Part shown: one piece after another, positions 25,512 to 35,288 of the stretch | How the letters are laid out: every line of letters begins with the position of its first letter | Numbering within the stretch: the first letter of the stretch is position 1 | From: Bacillota bacterium | GTDB lineage: Bacteria; Bacillota; Desulfotomaculia; Desulfotomaculales; Desulfallaceae | Direction of reading: 5' to 3' | NCBI GenBank assembly: GCA_023439185.1 | Contig: JAEXOR010000027.1 | Location: 1 to 64,000, forward strand | DNA length: 64,000 bases | Program-made: the position numbers and the translations under genes | Notes under the pieces: generated by a model | The model's database searches: none | Told to the model about the DNA's origin: nothing | Seen by the model: the letters and a program-made list of their open reading frames with translations, nothing else

Positions 25512-25754
25512 TCAGACGGGTCTGGTTTCCGTAAACGACGTATTGACCGGCTTCATGGGACTGACTGTGGAGATGGCGTGCTTGTAAACCATCATTTGCT
25601 TGCCGTCGCTCTCCATAATGACAGTAAAATTATCAAAACCTTTCACGGTCCCCTTCAATTGAAAACCGTTAACCAAAAAAATTGTCACCGGAATATTATC
25701 TTTCCGGACCTGGTTTAAAAAAGCATCCTGCAAGTTGATCTGTGTCTTTGTCAT
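25512..25754 (-). CDS. hfq: RNA-binding protein Hfq
   Basis: 80 residues. The Sm1 region is LQDAFLNQVRKDNIPVTIFLVNGFQLKGTVKGFDNFTV (in parts), and the Sm2 motif is MVYKHAIST, diagnostic for Hfq (YKHA). It forms a hexamer that binds small RNAs and mRNA tails. The acidic/threonine-rich tail is short, as in other Firmicutes. It has a good GGAGG site and its own terminator, and follows miaA. Confidence 0.97.
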   Translation of the reverse strand: MTKTQINLQDAFLNQVRKDNIPVTIFLVNGFQLKGTVKGFDNFTVIMESDGKQMMVYKHAISTVSPMKPVNTSFTETRPV

Positions 25755-25787
25755 TGGGTTACCTCCGTTGGCATTTTTTCTTTTTCT

Positions 25788-26750
25788 TTATCTATCTACC
25801 TGCCATTTGTCCCTTGCCACGCCGGCAATTCCATCCGCCGCCGCCCGGCAAGTCGATACATACTGTCCCATATCTATCCATTTGATGTTACTATATCGCC
25901 TGAACCAAGTCAACTGCCGCTTGGCAAAACGTCTGGTATTTCTTTTAAGTAGTTGCACCGCTTCATCCAGTGGATACCGGTTCTGCAGGTACCCTGCTAT
26001 TTCCTTATAACCCAGCCCCTGCATGGAAACAAGTTCGGGATGATACCCCAACTCAAGCAAACCGCGGACCTCGTCGACCAGACCCCGGGCCATCATTAAA
26101 TCCACCCGTTTTTCAATTCTCCGGTACAGTTCGTCACGTTCATAATACAAACCAAAAAACAATTGATCATAAAGCGGGTATGCTTCCTTGCTTCGGGTAC
26201 GCTGCAAAGCGCCGGTTGCACCGGTCTGGTCATGTATCTCCAGCGCCCTGATCACCCTTTTCAGGTTATTGGCGTGAATGCGGTCCGCCGCGCCGGGGTC
26301 CACCGCGCGTAAACGGTCGTGTACCGCCCGGTTGCCCTTCTCCTCCGCTTCCCGCGTCAACATCCGCCGCAAACCGGTATCCGGAGCGGCGCGGTTAAAA
26401 TCATAATTAAAAACCACTGTGTCAATATAAAAACCGGTACCGCCGGCTAAAATGGGCAGTTTACCCCGGGCATTGATATCCTCAATCACCTGTCTGGCCT
26501 GTTTTTGATAAATTTCCACCGAATAGCCGGCATCCGGCTCAACAATATCAATCAAATGGTGCGGGATGCCCCTCTTATCCTCATCATCAGGCTTGGCGGT
26601 GCCGATATCCATGTGCCGGTAAATAAGCATAGAATCAGCAGATACCACCTCACCGCCCAGTTTTTTAGCCGCTCTGATGGCCACATCCGTCTTCCCCGTA
26701 GCGGTGGGGCCGGCAACAATCAGCAGCGGTATTTTTTGTCCTGTTTCCAT
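25788..26750 (-). CDS. miaA: tRNA dimethylallyltransferase MiaA
   Basis: Adds the dimethylallyl group to adenosine 37 of tRNAs reading U-starting codons; MiaB, encoded at 35.7 kb, then methylthiolates it. About 320 residues with the P-loop GPTATGKTD, DSMLIYRHMDIGTAKP, GGTGFYID, and the C-terminal RRFAKRQLTWFRR. The ATG at 26750 after GGTGG is preferred to the GTG three codons earlier. Directly upstream of hfq, as in most bacteria. Confidence 0.96.
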   Translation of the reverse strand: METGQKIPLLIVAGPTATGKTDVAIRAAKKLGGEVVSADSMLIYRHMDIGTAKPDDEDKRGIPHHLIDIVEPDAGYSVEIYQKQARQVIEDINARGKLPILAGGTGFYIDTVVFNYDFNRAAPDTGLRRMLTREAEEKGNRAVHDRLRAVDPGAADRIHANNLKRVIRALEIHDQTGATGALQRTRSKEAYPLYDQLFFGLYYERDELYRRIEKRVDLMMARGLVDEVRGLLELGYHPELVSMQGLGYKEIAGYLQNRYPLDEAVQLLKRNTRRFAKRQLTWFRRYSNIKWIDMGQYVSTCRAAADGIAGVARDKWQVDR

Positions 26751-26784
26751 ACTTACCACCGGTTTCCAATGTTTTTCCGTCTTA

Positions 26785-27582
26785 TTATTCAGCTATCAGA
26801 ACGCCGTAAATTACCGGAGAGTTTTTTCCTCCCACCAGGCGGCTGATACCCAGGTTGCGCAAGAGGTTCCCCCGCCGGTTATCCTTTACCACCACTCGTT
26901 TGCCGGCCACTTTCAAAGCCAGCGCGATCACTTCCGGCGTCACCGGCCGGTGGTCAGCCAGCGGCCGCAAGGAATTGATGCCGCTTGATTTTGTCAACGG
27001 GCTGCCGAACATGGGGTCCAAGTATACCACGTCATAGCTGTCCGGCGGAAGGCTGGCCAGGAAGTCCCGGTGATCGGCGCAAATAACCTCAATACGCCGC
27101 ATGGATTCCCGCACCGCCCGGGAGCCCCCTTTGTAGGCGCGCATGCCGTGACGCACCAGGAAGGCGATAACCGGAGATGATTCCAAACCCAAAACCCGGC
27201 CGTTCTCCCCGGTCACGTAACCCGCCACCAGCGCGTCGTTACCCAGTCCCAGGGTACAGTCCAGTACACGCCGGCCTGGTTTGAGGTCCATGGCGGCGAT
27301 CATCTGATCATTTTTTCCTTTTTGGATCTCGGCTATGCGCAACACCGCCAGGCCCGGGTGAAAAAAGAATTCCACCCTTCCGTCGGTAAAAAAAACCCGC
27401 CCGGATTCCGCCACAATAACCCCGTCGGCTCCATGGCGGTCCAGCAGCGCCTCCAGTGATAAATTATCCCTCGGCGCCGGGAGCGCGCCGATTTCAGCGC
27501 CAATCCGGCCCGCCAGTTCCCGCTGCCCGGCGCCGGCCCGCAGTGATGTGGTAACCAGAATTTTTTTGAAAGAACCGTGCAA
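26785..27582 (-). CDS. Class I SAM-dependent methyltransferase of the RsmJ type
   Basis: About 265 residues. The SAM-binding motif I is VLDCTLGLGNDALVAGY, with GLESSPVIAFLV after it, and the catalytic-region motif is VVYLDPMFGSP. LDCTLGLG...YLDPM is the pattern of RsmJ (16S rRNA m2G1516) proteins, although this one has a longer, different N-terminus, so the substrate should be taken as probable. The TTG at 27582 has GGAGG six bases upstream; an upstream frame extension overlapping mutL lacks one. It is placed between mutL and miaA. Confidence 0.75.
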   Translation of the reverse strand: MHGSFKKILVTTSLRAGAGQRELAGRIGAEIGALPAPRDNLSLEALLDRHGADGVIVAESGRVFFTDGRVEFFFHPGLAVLRIAEIQKGKNDQMIAAMDLKPGRRVLDCTLGLGNDALVAGYVTGENGRVLGLESSPVIAFLVRHGMRAYKGGSRAVRESMRRIEVICADHRDFLASLPPDSYDVVYLDPMFGSPLTKSSGINSLRPLADHRPVTPEVIALALKVAGKRVVVKDNRRGNLLRNLGISRLVGGKNSPVIYGVLIAE

Positions 27583-27595
27583 TGTATTCCTCCGG

Positions 27596-29464
27596 TCAGG
27601 TACGCTTGAACATGGCATTCAGCTCCCGCCTGCTTATGGACACCAGAGTCGGCCTGCCGTGCGGACAGGTAAAGGGCTCGCCCGCCATGGCCAGTTGGTC
27701 CACCAGGGACTGCATGGCCTGTACGGCCAGTTTCTCCCCCGCCTTTACAGCTGCTTTGCAGGCCAATAACGCGGATAGTGCGAATTCAACCCCCGCCCCC
27801 CCGGGTTTGCCCTGTTCTAATATTGTTTCCACCAGGTCGGCAAGCAAACCTTCACTGTCTCCCGGGCTGCTGTCTCCGGGTATACCGCGTAACAGCAAGC
27901 TTTCCCGGCCAAAATCGTCCAGGACAAAGCCCAGGGCTTCCAGTTCCCGCCGATGCTCTCTGAGCAGTTCTTTCTCGTGGGTCTTGATGTTTATACTGAC
28001 GGGGGCCATCAAGTATTGCACCTGGGGAGCGTTATCGCGCAGCCGGGCATGGTACTTTTCAAAAAGCACCCTCTCATGGGCGGCATGCTGGTCAATCAGG
28101 TACGCGCCGTCTTCACCGTCACAAATAATATACATGTTCAGCAGTTGTCCCACCACCCGCAGGCCGGGAAACCCAACGTGCCGGGCAACCGGCCTTTCCA
28201 CGGCGGCTTCAGGTACACCGGAATATACGGCGGAAGCCGGCACTTTTGCCTTCCGGGGCAAAGGCTGCTCCATGTTTACCGGATCGGCCGCGGGTTCCGT
28301 GTTATCCGACCCGGGCAGATCCTCCGCCGGTTCCGGGGCATACCCGGAAACCTCCATCACATATTCCGGCTGGGCGCCTGGTCCACCTGCGGTGTCAAAA
28401 GACAGTTTAAACGGTTCGGTTGAAGCGGGCAAACTTGTCTTGCCGGTTAAAGTGGGTCTCGCTGCCGGAATCAAGCTGGCTTTGCCCAGGGCGTCCCGTA
28501 CCGCGACGCTGATCAGTCGGGCCAATTGTGACTCGTTTTCAATTTTAATCTCGGTTTTAGCAGGGTGAACATTGACGTCGATCAGGCCGGCGGGTAATTG
28601 CAACTGTAATACTGCCAGGGGGTACCGGCCGGTGGTTATTAAACCTTTGTAGGCCTCGTCCAGGGCCTGGTTGACCGAGGCACTGCGCACCAGCCTGCCG
28701 TTTACCGCCAGTGTTATTTGCTGCCTGGAGCCGCGGTTCAACTCCGGTTTGCTTACATACCCGGTTACGGTAAAATCCCCTTCAACGGCATTTACCGGGA
28801 CCATCATCCCGGCGGCTTCAACCCCGTAGACGGCGGCTATGGCGTCCGGCAGTTTTCCCGTCCCCGGTGAACGGAAAACCGTCCTGCCCTGCTGTTCCAC
28901 GGCAAACCGGACTCCGGGCCTGGTTAAAGACAGTTTATATATTAAATCGGCGATTAGTCCGGCCTCGGTTGATTTAGTTTTCATATGCTTACGCCGGGCC
29001 GGAGTATTGAAGAACAAATCATTAACCGCCACAGACGTCCCCACGGGGCAGCCCGCCGGACCGGAGCCGGTAACAGTACCGCCGCGAATGCGCATGTAGT
29101 ATCCCTCATTGCTCAGAGCAGTGCGGGTTTTGATTTGCAGGTCGGAAACCGCGGCAATACTGGGCAGCGCTTCACCCCTAAAGCCCAGGGTTTCAATATG
29201 GCTCAAATCCTCGGCGACGGAAATTTTGCTGGTGGCATGACGATGAAAAGCCAGGGGGGCGTCCTCCTGGCTTATACCGCAACCATTATCAACAACCGTT
29301 ATTGAGTCGGTCCCTCCGCCCCCCAAGGCGACCGTCACACTGTCCGCCCCGGCGTCCAATGAGTTTTCCACCAGTTCCTTAACCACGGAAACAGGCCGTT
29401 CAACCACCTCGCCGGCGGCTATCCGACAAGCCGTGGTCTCATCCAGTACTATAATCCTCGGCAT
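27596..29464 (-). CDS. mutL: DNA mismatch repair protein MutL
   Basis: A 622-residue protein. The GHKL ATPase domain shows ELVENSLDAGADSV, DNGCGI, GFRGEALPSI and GTSVAVNDLFFNTPARRKHMK (in parts). A Pro/Ala-rich linker (about 335-425) is followed by the dimerisation domain with the endonuclease motif DQHAAHERVLFE (DQHAxxExxxxE), so this MutL should nick DNA, as in other bacteria that lack MutH. It starts 7 bases after the HDAC-like gene, while mutS lies further upstream, beyond two inserted genes. Confidence 0.97.
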   Translation of the reverse strand: MPRIIVLDETTACRIAAGEVVERPVSVVKELVENSLDAGADSVTVALGGGGTDSITVVDNGCGISQEDAPLAFHRHATSKISVAEDLSHIETLGFRGEALPSIAAVSDLQIKTRTALSNEGYYMRIRGGTVTGSGPAGCPVGTSVAVNDLFFNTPARRKHMKTKSTEAGLIADLIYKLSLTRPGVRFAVEQQGRTVFRSPGTGKLPDAIAAVYGVEAAGMMVPVNAVEGDFTVTGYVSKPELNRGSRQQITLAVNGRLVRSASVNQALDEAYKGLITTGRYPLAVLQLQLPAGLIDVNVHPAKTEIKIENESQLARLISVAVRDALGKASLIPAARPTLTGKTSLPASTEPFKLSFDTAGGPGAQPEYVMEVSGYAPEPAEDLPGSDNTEPAADPVNMEQPLPRKAKVPASAVYSGVPEAAVERPVARHVGFPGLRVVGQLLNMYIICDGEDGAYLIDQHAAHERVLFEKYHARLRDNAPQVQYLMAPVSINIKTHEKELLREHRRELEALGFVLDDFGRESLLLRGIPGDSSPGDSEGLLADLVETILEQGKPGGAGVEFALSALLACKAAVKAGEKLAVQAMQSLVDQLAMAGEPFTCPHGRPTLVSISRRELNAMFKRT

Positions 29465-29471
29465 CCTTTGT

Positions 29472-30830
29472 CTATCCTTCCGTTACCCATTCCTGACCGT
29501 TTTTCTTGTCCAGGGACATGCAGGTATCTGTTGATTTATCCTGCATATACACGAAATCACATTTTTTATTCTTTTTGGCCTCTTCATAGATATCGTAGGC
29601 TTTGCTCTGGCAGGCGTGACAGGCCTGAAAGGGAATGGAGACGGCAAAAATGTTCACCGGTTCACGATACCCACGTTCACCCCGGGATTCAATAATTATA
29701 TAACCGGGGCAGTCCGGGCAGACCTTGACCTTTTCAATTTGTTCTTCTTCGATGTAATCGGTATCGTAATAAATGGATTTTTTACGCTGGTAATACTCAT
29801 CCGCACCAAAGATTTTTTGCAAATCGGCGGTATCTTTTTTCTCCCAGGTTTCCAGCAGTTGCTCAACCATCCGGTGTACCAGGTTTACCCGGTCGGGACT
29901 CTCTTTAAACCGGCCCGGCCAGTAATCCGGTTCCATTACGCAGGAGTAGTCGATATCGGCCAGGGCCAGAATAATGGCCAGGTTGATATAGGGCAGCGCC
30001 GTTTCAATGGCGTAACCGCCCTCCAGCACCGCCAGATGGGGTTTAAGCTTACGGGTGAAATCGGCGTAGGCCCGGGCGGTAAACCTCATGCTGCCCAGAG
30101 GATCGGAATAGTGATTATCCTGGCCCGCCGAGTTAATAATGATGTCCGGTTTAAAGTCCTTAACCACCGGCAGCACCAGGTTATCAACCACGTACATGAA
30201 AATCTCGTCGGTGGAACCGGGCGGCAGCGGTACATTCAGCGTTCTGCCGTAGGCGCCGGGGCCGCCCAGCTCATGGGTAAAACCGGTACCCGGGAAAATA
30301 GTCCGCCCGTCCTGGTGAAATGAAATGTATAACACGTCGGGATCATGGAAAAAGATATCCTGGGTTCCGTCGCCATGGTGGGCGTCGGAATCAATGATGG
30401 CCACCTTTTTTATGCCGTGCCGGCGGCGCAGGTAATCCACCAGGATGGCTTCATTATTGATGCTGCAAAAACCCCGGTTGCCGTGTACCACGCGCATGGC
30501 ATGGTGACCCGGCGGGCGCACCACGGCAAAACCGTTTTTGATTTCTCCGTTGATAATACTGTCGCCAAGCTGCATAGTGGAACCGGCGGCGATTAAGTGC
30601 GCTTCGGTGACCTGGCTCTGCACCCGGGGTACGCAAAAATGGGTCCTGGCGATATCATGCATGGCGGCCAGGCGGGGCGCAAATTCTTGAATCCGGGGCA
30701 TATCCATGACCCCTTCCTCAAAAATCTGGTCTCTGGTATATAAAAGACGCTCCTCCCGCTCAGGGTGAGTGGGCGAAATCGCCCAGTCAAACGCTGGAAA
30801 GAATATCAGGCCGGTTTTATCCGCTGCCAT
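29472..30830 (-). CDS. Histone deacetylase / AcuC-family protein with a C-terminal zinc-ribbon extension
   Basis: A 452-residue protein. The first 320 or so form an arginase/deacetylase domain with the zinc and active-site motifs RPPGHHA, DSDAHHGDGTQ, SAGQDNH and LEGGY. Bacterial members deacylate acetyl-CoA synthetase, acetylpolyamines or other amides. Beyond the domain there are about 100 extra residues with CPDC and CHAC pairs, which look like a zinc ribbon, and a further Lys-rich tail. The TAG of hyuA is followed directly by this ATG, so the two are co-translated. The substrate is unknown. Confidence 0.85.
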   Translation of the reverse strand: MAADKTGLIFFPAFDWAISPTHPEREERLLYTRDQIFEEGVMDMPRIQEFAPRLAAMHDIARTHFCVPRVQSQVTEAHLIAAGSTMQLGDSIINGEIKNGFAVVRPPGHHAMRVVHGNRGFCSINNEAILVDYLRRRHGIKKVAIIDSDAHHGDGTQDIFFHDPDVLYISFHQDGRTIFPGTGFTHELGGPGAYGRTLNVPLPPGSTDEIFMYVVDNLVLPVVKDFKPDIIINSAGQDNHYSDPLGSMRFTARAYADFTRKLKPHLAVLEGGYAIETALPYINLAIILALADIDYSCVMEPDYWPGRFKESPDRVNLVHRMVEQLLETWEKKDTADLQKIFGADEYYQRKKSIYYDTDYIEEEQIEKVKVCPDCPGYIIIESRGERGYREPVNIFAVSIPFQACHACQSKAYDIYEEAKKNKKCDFVYMQDKSTDTCMSLDKKNGQEWVTEG

Positions 30831-32510
30831 CTAAAACTCACCCCTCGAACCTATTTGCCCCATGATACCCCTGGGCGTCTGCACGCAGATATCGTAAATC
30901 CTGCCGGTGGTAATCCAGTTTCTGACCATGGTAAAGACATCCCGCCGGGTTACTTCGGTTTTTTCAAGTTTAGTGCCCAAACCGTACAGCTCCGACCTCT
31001 TTTTCAGCCAGTCTTCGGCCATTTCCAGCGCGTCTTCCTCCGTAAAGGGGTCCTTTTTAATTTTACCCTGGAACCCCTCTTCTTCAATGGTATACACGCC
31101 CTGTTCGGTATCGGCCCGTAAACTGACCTGTAAGGTGGGAATGGCCACCGCCGCCCCAATGGCGTTGGCAAAGGGCGCGTAAGGCGGAATAACCGGATGG
31201 CAGTCAATGCGGGCCGCTATTTGCACAATAAAACCGGCCGCTCCGCCACCGACCCCGACTACGGTGGAGGGACGATCCTTACGCTTTTGGAGCACCTCCC
31301 ATACCCGGTAGGCGGGCTCCCGCTCCCATTGCAAAAAGATTTCTTCAATTTCAAGCACAATGGTATCCACAACAAGATTAACTATCTTATTGGCCACTTC
31401 ATCTGCGCTCAGGCTGATGGGCTTGCCCAGTAAGTCCATCGCCTCGACGGCCTTTTCCATGTCGCCCACCCCGGTTAAACCAAGCACCCGCAGGGCATCG
31501 GTGGGGGTGGGCACCGGGCCGCCCATACTGTAAGGCGCCCCCAACCGCTCAGAGTGGACCACAATATCCTTGCCAATCCGTTCCACCACGCTGTCGCCGC
31601 CCACGGGCACGGATTTTACCGCCATGGCGCGCACCTGGGTCAGTTGGTCGTATACAGGCACCCCGCGGGTGGAAAGAAGCGGTTGGCCGCCTAAAATAAG
31701 GGCTAAATCAGTGGTGGTGCCGCCAATATCAACAACCACGGCGGTTTCCCCCGGCGGTATCAGCGCCTGCACTCCCAGGGTGCTGGCCGCCGGACCGCTG
31801 AAAATGGTCTCAATGGGCGCTTTGGTGGCTTTGCTCAGGGGCATGGTACCGCCGTCCGCCTTGAGGATAAACAGTGCCCCCCCGATACCCCTGCTGGACA
31901 CGGCCTCCTGAACCGAATCCAGGAATTGAGAATACTTGTCCCTGGCGGCGCAGGTCAGCATGGTGGTAACCACCCGGCGCGGGTAATTAAGGCTGCCGGC
32001 CACTTGATGTCCCATTTCCACATGCCAATCAGGACATTGTTTTTTTATCTGCTCGGCAACCTGCAGCTCGTGCTTGTTATTGCGCACCGAAAACTTGCCT
32101 ACCACCGCCACTTTTTTGTAGCCCCTGGCGCTTAATTCGGTGATGGCGTTTTCAATTTCTTCCTGGCGCAGGGGCATTATCTCCCGCCCCCGGTAATCAA
32201 TGGCACCGGAAAGGGTAAAAGTATCGCTGTCATATTTAAACTCGGTGCTGCACAAACCGGGCCCGGGGATTAAGACCAATCCTACAGGATCATATTTTTT
32301 TTCCGCCACATAATTTGTAATCAGGGTCGTACTGATTACCGAGCGTTCAATCAGCTCGGCGGGCACCCCCTTCATTACTTGATCCAGCGCGTTCAGTAGC
32401 GAGAAGAGAATGTCACTGCTGCTGGGAGCCTCGGCAAAAGCCCGCACCAGGCCATTCTCAAGCAACACCGCATCTGTTCTGGTGCCTCCTACATCGATAC
32501 CGATATACAT
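30831..32510 (-). CDS. Hydantoinase A / oxoprolinase-family protein (ASKHA fold)
   Basis: A 559-residue protein. It begins MYIGIDVGGTRTDAVLLENG, the phosphate-1 motif of HyuA, and has VVDIGGTTTDLALILGG and GVGGGAAGFIVQIAARI for the other nucleotide-binding parts. Classic HyuA proteins (about 680 residues) work with HyuB in ATP-driven opening of hydantoins or 5-oxoproline; this one is shorter, and no hyuB is in the window. It is joined without a gap to the deacetylase-like gene. A joint role in hydrolysing a cyclic or acylated amide is possible but unproven. Confidence 0.82.
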   Translation of the reverse strand: MYIGIDVGGTRTDAVLLENGLVRAFAEAPSSSDILFSLLNALDQVMKGVPAELIERSVISTTLITNYVAEKKYDPVGLVLIPGPGLCSTEFKYDSDTFTLSGAIDYRGREIMPLRQEEIENAITELSARGYKKVAVVGKFSVRNNKHELQVAEQIKKQCPDWHVEMGHQVAGSLNYPRRVVTTMLTCAARDKYSQFLDSVQEAVSSRGIGGALFILKADGGTMPLSKATKAPIETIFSGPAASTLGVQALIPPGETAVVVDIGGTTTDLALILGGQPLLSTRGVPVYDQLTQVRAMAVKSVPVGGDSVVERIGKDIVVHSERLGAPYSMGGPVPTPTDALRVLGLTGVGDMEKAVEAMDLLGKPISLSADEVANKIVNLVVDTIVLEIEEIFLQWEREPAYRVWEVLQKRKDRPSTVVGVGGGAAGFIVQIAARIDCHPVIPPYAPFANAIGAAVAIPTLQVSLRADTEQGVYTIEEEGFQGKIKKDPFTEEDALEMAEDWLKKRSELYGLGTKLEKTEVTRRDVFTMVRNWITTGRIYDICVQTPRGIMGQIGSRGEF

Positions 32511-32616
32511 CCTCCCACCCCAGACCGGTAAAAACCAATAATTTATTATAATCAGTTCTATGATTTTATTCTCCGCCGCCGGGCATTATCCTGCAACCAC
32601 ATGCCACGGGAGCGGT

Positions 32617-35196
32617 TTAGTCTTTAATTTTTTCTTTCCAAACGACCAAAATGTTCATGGCTTCAATGGGGGTAATATGATTAATATCCAGTTTAAGCAG
32701 CTCGTCAATCACCTTTTTGTCCGGGCAATCACGACAGGACTGCGGTCCCGGGTCATTTAACTCCGCTACCGGCCCGGCGCCGGCCGCCGGCTTGCTTTTT
32801 TCCAGTTCCTTCATCACTTCAACGGCCCGGTTTAAAACGGTTTCCGGCAAACCGGCCAGGCGGGCCACCTGAATGCCGTAGCTCCTGTCCACCTTGCCGG
32901 GCATAGCCTTGCGTAAAAAGACAATCCCGTTTTCCATTTCCCTTACGCCGACCGTAAAATTACCCACGTCCTTCAGCCCGTCCAGGTCGGTCAGTTCATG
33001 GTAGTGGGTGGAAAACAGCGTGCGGGCGCCGATATGATCATGGATATATTCAAATAAAGCACGGGCGATGCTGATCCCGTCGTAAGTGCTGGTGCCCCTG
33101 CCCACTTCGTCCATGATAATCAGGCTTTTAGATGTGGCGTTATTGACAATGTCCCGGCACTCGCTCATTTCCACCATAAACGTGCTCTGCCCGCCGGCTA
33201 AATCGTCCGCCGCGCCGATGCGGGTAAAAATCCGGTCCACCACGCCGATCTCCGCCTTTGACGCGGGCACGAAACAACCCGCCTGGGCCATCAGGGCTAT
33301 CAACCCCACCTGCCGCATGAAGGTGCTTTTCCCGGCCATGTTGGGACCGGTAAGGAGAATCAGCCGGTTTCCGTCCACCAGGGCGGCGTCATTAGGCACA
33401 AATTCCCCCGGCCCGAGCATTTGCTCCACCACCGGATGCCTGCCGTCGCGAATAATAATGTCCAGGCTGTCATTTACCACCGGCCGGACATAATTACCCC
33501 TGTCGGCCGCCTCGGCAAAGGAAAGCAGCACGTCCAATGCGGCGACACGGCCGGCGGTATTTTGAATCCGGTGTACCTGGCCGGCAATCTTTTCTCTCAG
33601 TTCCATAAACAACTGGTACTCCAACTGCACCAGGCGATCCTCGGCCCCGGTAATCATTTCCTCGTATTCCTTCAGTTTCGGGGTTATATACCGTTCCGCG
33701 TTCACCAGCGTCTGTTTCCGGATATAATAATCCGGCACCTGGTCCAGGTTGGATTTAGTGACTTCAAGATAATAACCGAATACCCTGTTATAGCCCACTT
33801 TAAGCGATTTAATGCCGGTTTTGGTTTTCTCTTCAGTCTCCAGGCCGGCCAGCCAGTCTTTGCCGCTCCTGCCGGCGTCCCGCAGCCGGTCAACCTCGGG
33901 GTGATAACCGGACCGAAAAATATTTCCGTCCTTAACCGACAGAGGCGGTTCTTCGCTCAACGCCCGGTGCAGCAGCCGGTTTATATCTTCCATGTCGTCC
34001 AGTCCGGCCCTGATTTCCGCCAGTAATGCCGAGCCGCATCCGGACAGCAATTCCTTGATATCCGGCAGCAGATCGAAAGACTTTTGCAAAGCCAGCAAAT
34101 CCCTGGGGTTAGCCGTTCCATACGCCACTCGTCCGGCCAGCCTTTCCAGATCGTAAACACCCTTTAACAAATCTTTAAGCCGGCGGCGCAACATAAGGTC
34201 CCCGGCCAGTTCATCCACGGCGTCCAAACGCCTGTTAATCAGGCCGGTATGCACCAGCGGTTGTTCCAGCCACTGCTTCAGCAGTCTGCCGCCCATGGCG
34301 GTACCGGTGCTGTCCAACACCTGGACCAGGGTCCCCCGCCTGGAGCCGTCCCGGATGGAAGCAGTCAGTTCCAGGTTGCGGCGGGTGGAGGAGTCGATTT
34401 TCATATATTGTCCGGCGTAGTAAACCCGGGGCATTTTCAATTGCTGCAGATTTCTTTTTTGCGTTTCGCGCAAGTACAACACCAGGGCGCCGGCGGCCCG
34501 CAGGCCCGGTACCGCGCTCCCGGCGTTTTCCTCCCATCGGCGGCCGAATTGAAGCTCTATTATTTCACTGCTCCGCTCCTGCGTAAAGAGTTCGTCCGGC
34601 AGCAGGTTCACGACGCAGTTGCCCGGTCTTTTCAAGCGCTCCATGAACTCACCCGCTGTTCCTTTCGGAACCAGCAGTTCCGCGGGCTGCAGCCTGTATA
34701 ACTCGTCAAGCAGTTCGTTAACTGAATTGGCGCCGGCAAAACCGGTCAAAAAAAAGTGCCCGGTGGAAAAATCGGTAAAGGCCAGTTCGCATTTACCGTC
34801 ACCGGCGTATACGCAGGCCAGGTAATTATTGCTTTTTTCATCCAAGCACTGGCTCTCCAGCACTGTGCCCGGGGTGATAATCCTGGTCACTTCTCTTTTG
34901 ACCAGGCCTTTGACCAGCCTGGGATCTTCCATTTGTTCACAAATAGCTACCCGGCGCCCCTTTTCAATAAGCCGGGCTATGTAAGCATCAGCGGCGTGAT
35001 GCGGCACCCCGCACATGGGCACTTTTTTGCCTTCCCCGCCGTCCCTGGCAGTCAGGGTAATTTCCAGATCCCGGGACGACTGCACGGCATCGTCAAAAAA
35101 CATTTCGTAAAAGTCGCCCATCCGGAAGAAAAGAACATAATCAGGGTATTGTTGTTTTATTTGCAGGAACTGCTGCATCATCGGCGTGTAGGTCAT
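32617..35196 (-). CDS. mutS: DNA mismatch repair protein MutS
   Basis: An 859-residue protein of usual length. The mismatch-reading N-terminus has DYVLFFRMGDFYEMFFDDA, with the Phe-x-Glu-type F-Y-E segment. The ATPase has Walker A TGPNMAGKSTFMRQ, the signature ATFMVEMSE-like FMVEMSECRDI, Walker B SLIIMDEVGRGTSTYDG, and the STHYHEL motif. The C-terminus ends with the small dimer helix (ITPIEAMNILVVWKEK). A good GGAGG site precedes the ATG. Confidence 0.98.
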   Translation of the reverse strand: MTYTPMMQQFLQIKQQYPDYVLFFRMGDFYEMFFDDAVQSSRDLEITLTARDGGEGKKVPMCGVPHHAADAYIARLIEKGRRVAICEQMEDPRLVKGLVKREVTRIITPGTVLESQCLDEKSNNYLACVYAGDGKCELAFTDFSTGHFFLTGFAGANSVNELLDELYRLQPAELLVPKGTAGEFMERLKRPGNCVVNLLPDELFTQERSSEIIELQFGRRWEENAGSAVPGLRAAGALVLYLRETQKRNLQQLKMPRVYYAGQYMKIDSSTRRNLELTASIRDGSRRGTLVQVLDSTGTAMGGRLLKQWLEQPLVHTGLINRRLDAVDELAGDLMLRRRLKDLLKGVYDLERLAGRVAYGTANPRDLLALQKSFDLLPDIKELLSGCGSALLAEIRAGLDDMEDINRLLHRALSEEPPLSVKDGNIFRSGYHPEVDRLRDAGRSGKDWLAGLETEEKTKTGIKSLKVGYNRVFGYYLEVTKSNLDQVPDYYIRKQTLVNAERYITPKLKEYEEMITGAEDRLVQLEYQLFMELREKIAGQVHRIQNTAGRVAALDVLLSFAEAADRGNYVRPVVNDSLDIIIRDGRHPVVEQMLGPGEFVPNDAALVDGNRLILLTGPNMAGKSTFMRQVGLIALMAQAGCFVPASKAEIGVVDRIFTRIGAADDLAGGQSTFMVEMSECRDIVNNATSKSLIIMDEVGRGTSTYDGISIARALFEYIHDHIGARTLFSTHYHELTDLDGLKDVGNFTVGVREMENGIVFLRKAMPGKVDRSYGIQVARLAGLPETVLNRAVEVMKELEKSKPAAGAGPVAELNDPGPQSCRDCPDKKVIDELLKLDINHITPIEAMNILVVWKEKIKD

Positions 35197-35242
35197 GGGG
35201 TATACCTCCTGCGACCATTATATCAGGGAGCATAATTTCATA

Positions 35243-35270
35243 CAAAAAAAACCGGCCATAAAATGGCCGG
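35243..35270 (-). terminator. Terminator between ylbF-like gene and mutS
   Basis: CCGGCCAT and ATGGCCGG pair around AAA, and on the minus strand eight T residues follow. It ends the miaB-ylbF transcript and makes mutS a separate unit. Confidence 0.92.
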
Positions 35271-35288
35271 GATGCCGCTAAAAAATGG

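Noticed and set aside
27582..28568. 328-codon Ser-rich open frame on the plus strand opposite mutL
   Set aside because: Antisense to a clear mutL; Ser/Pro-rich translation is a product of the complementary codon use, and no start site is convincing.
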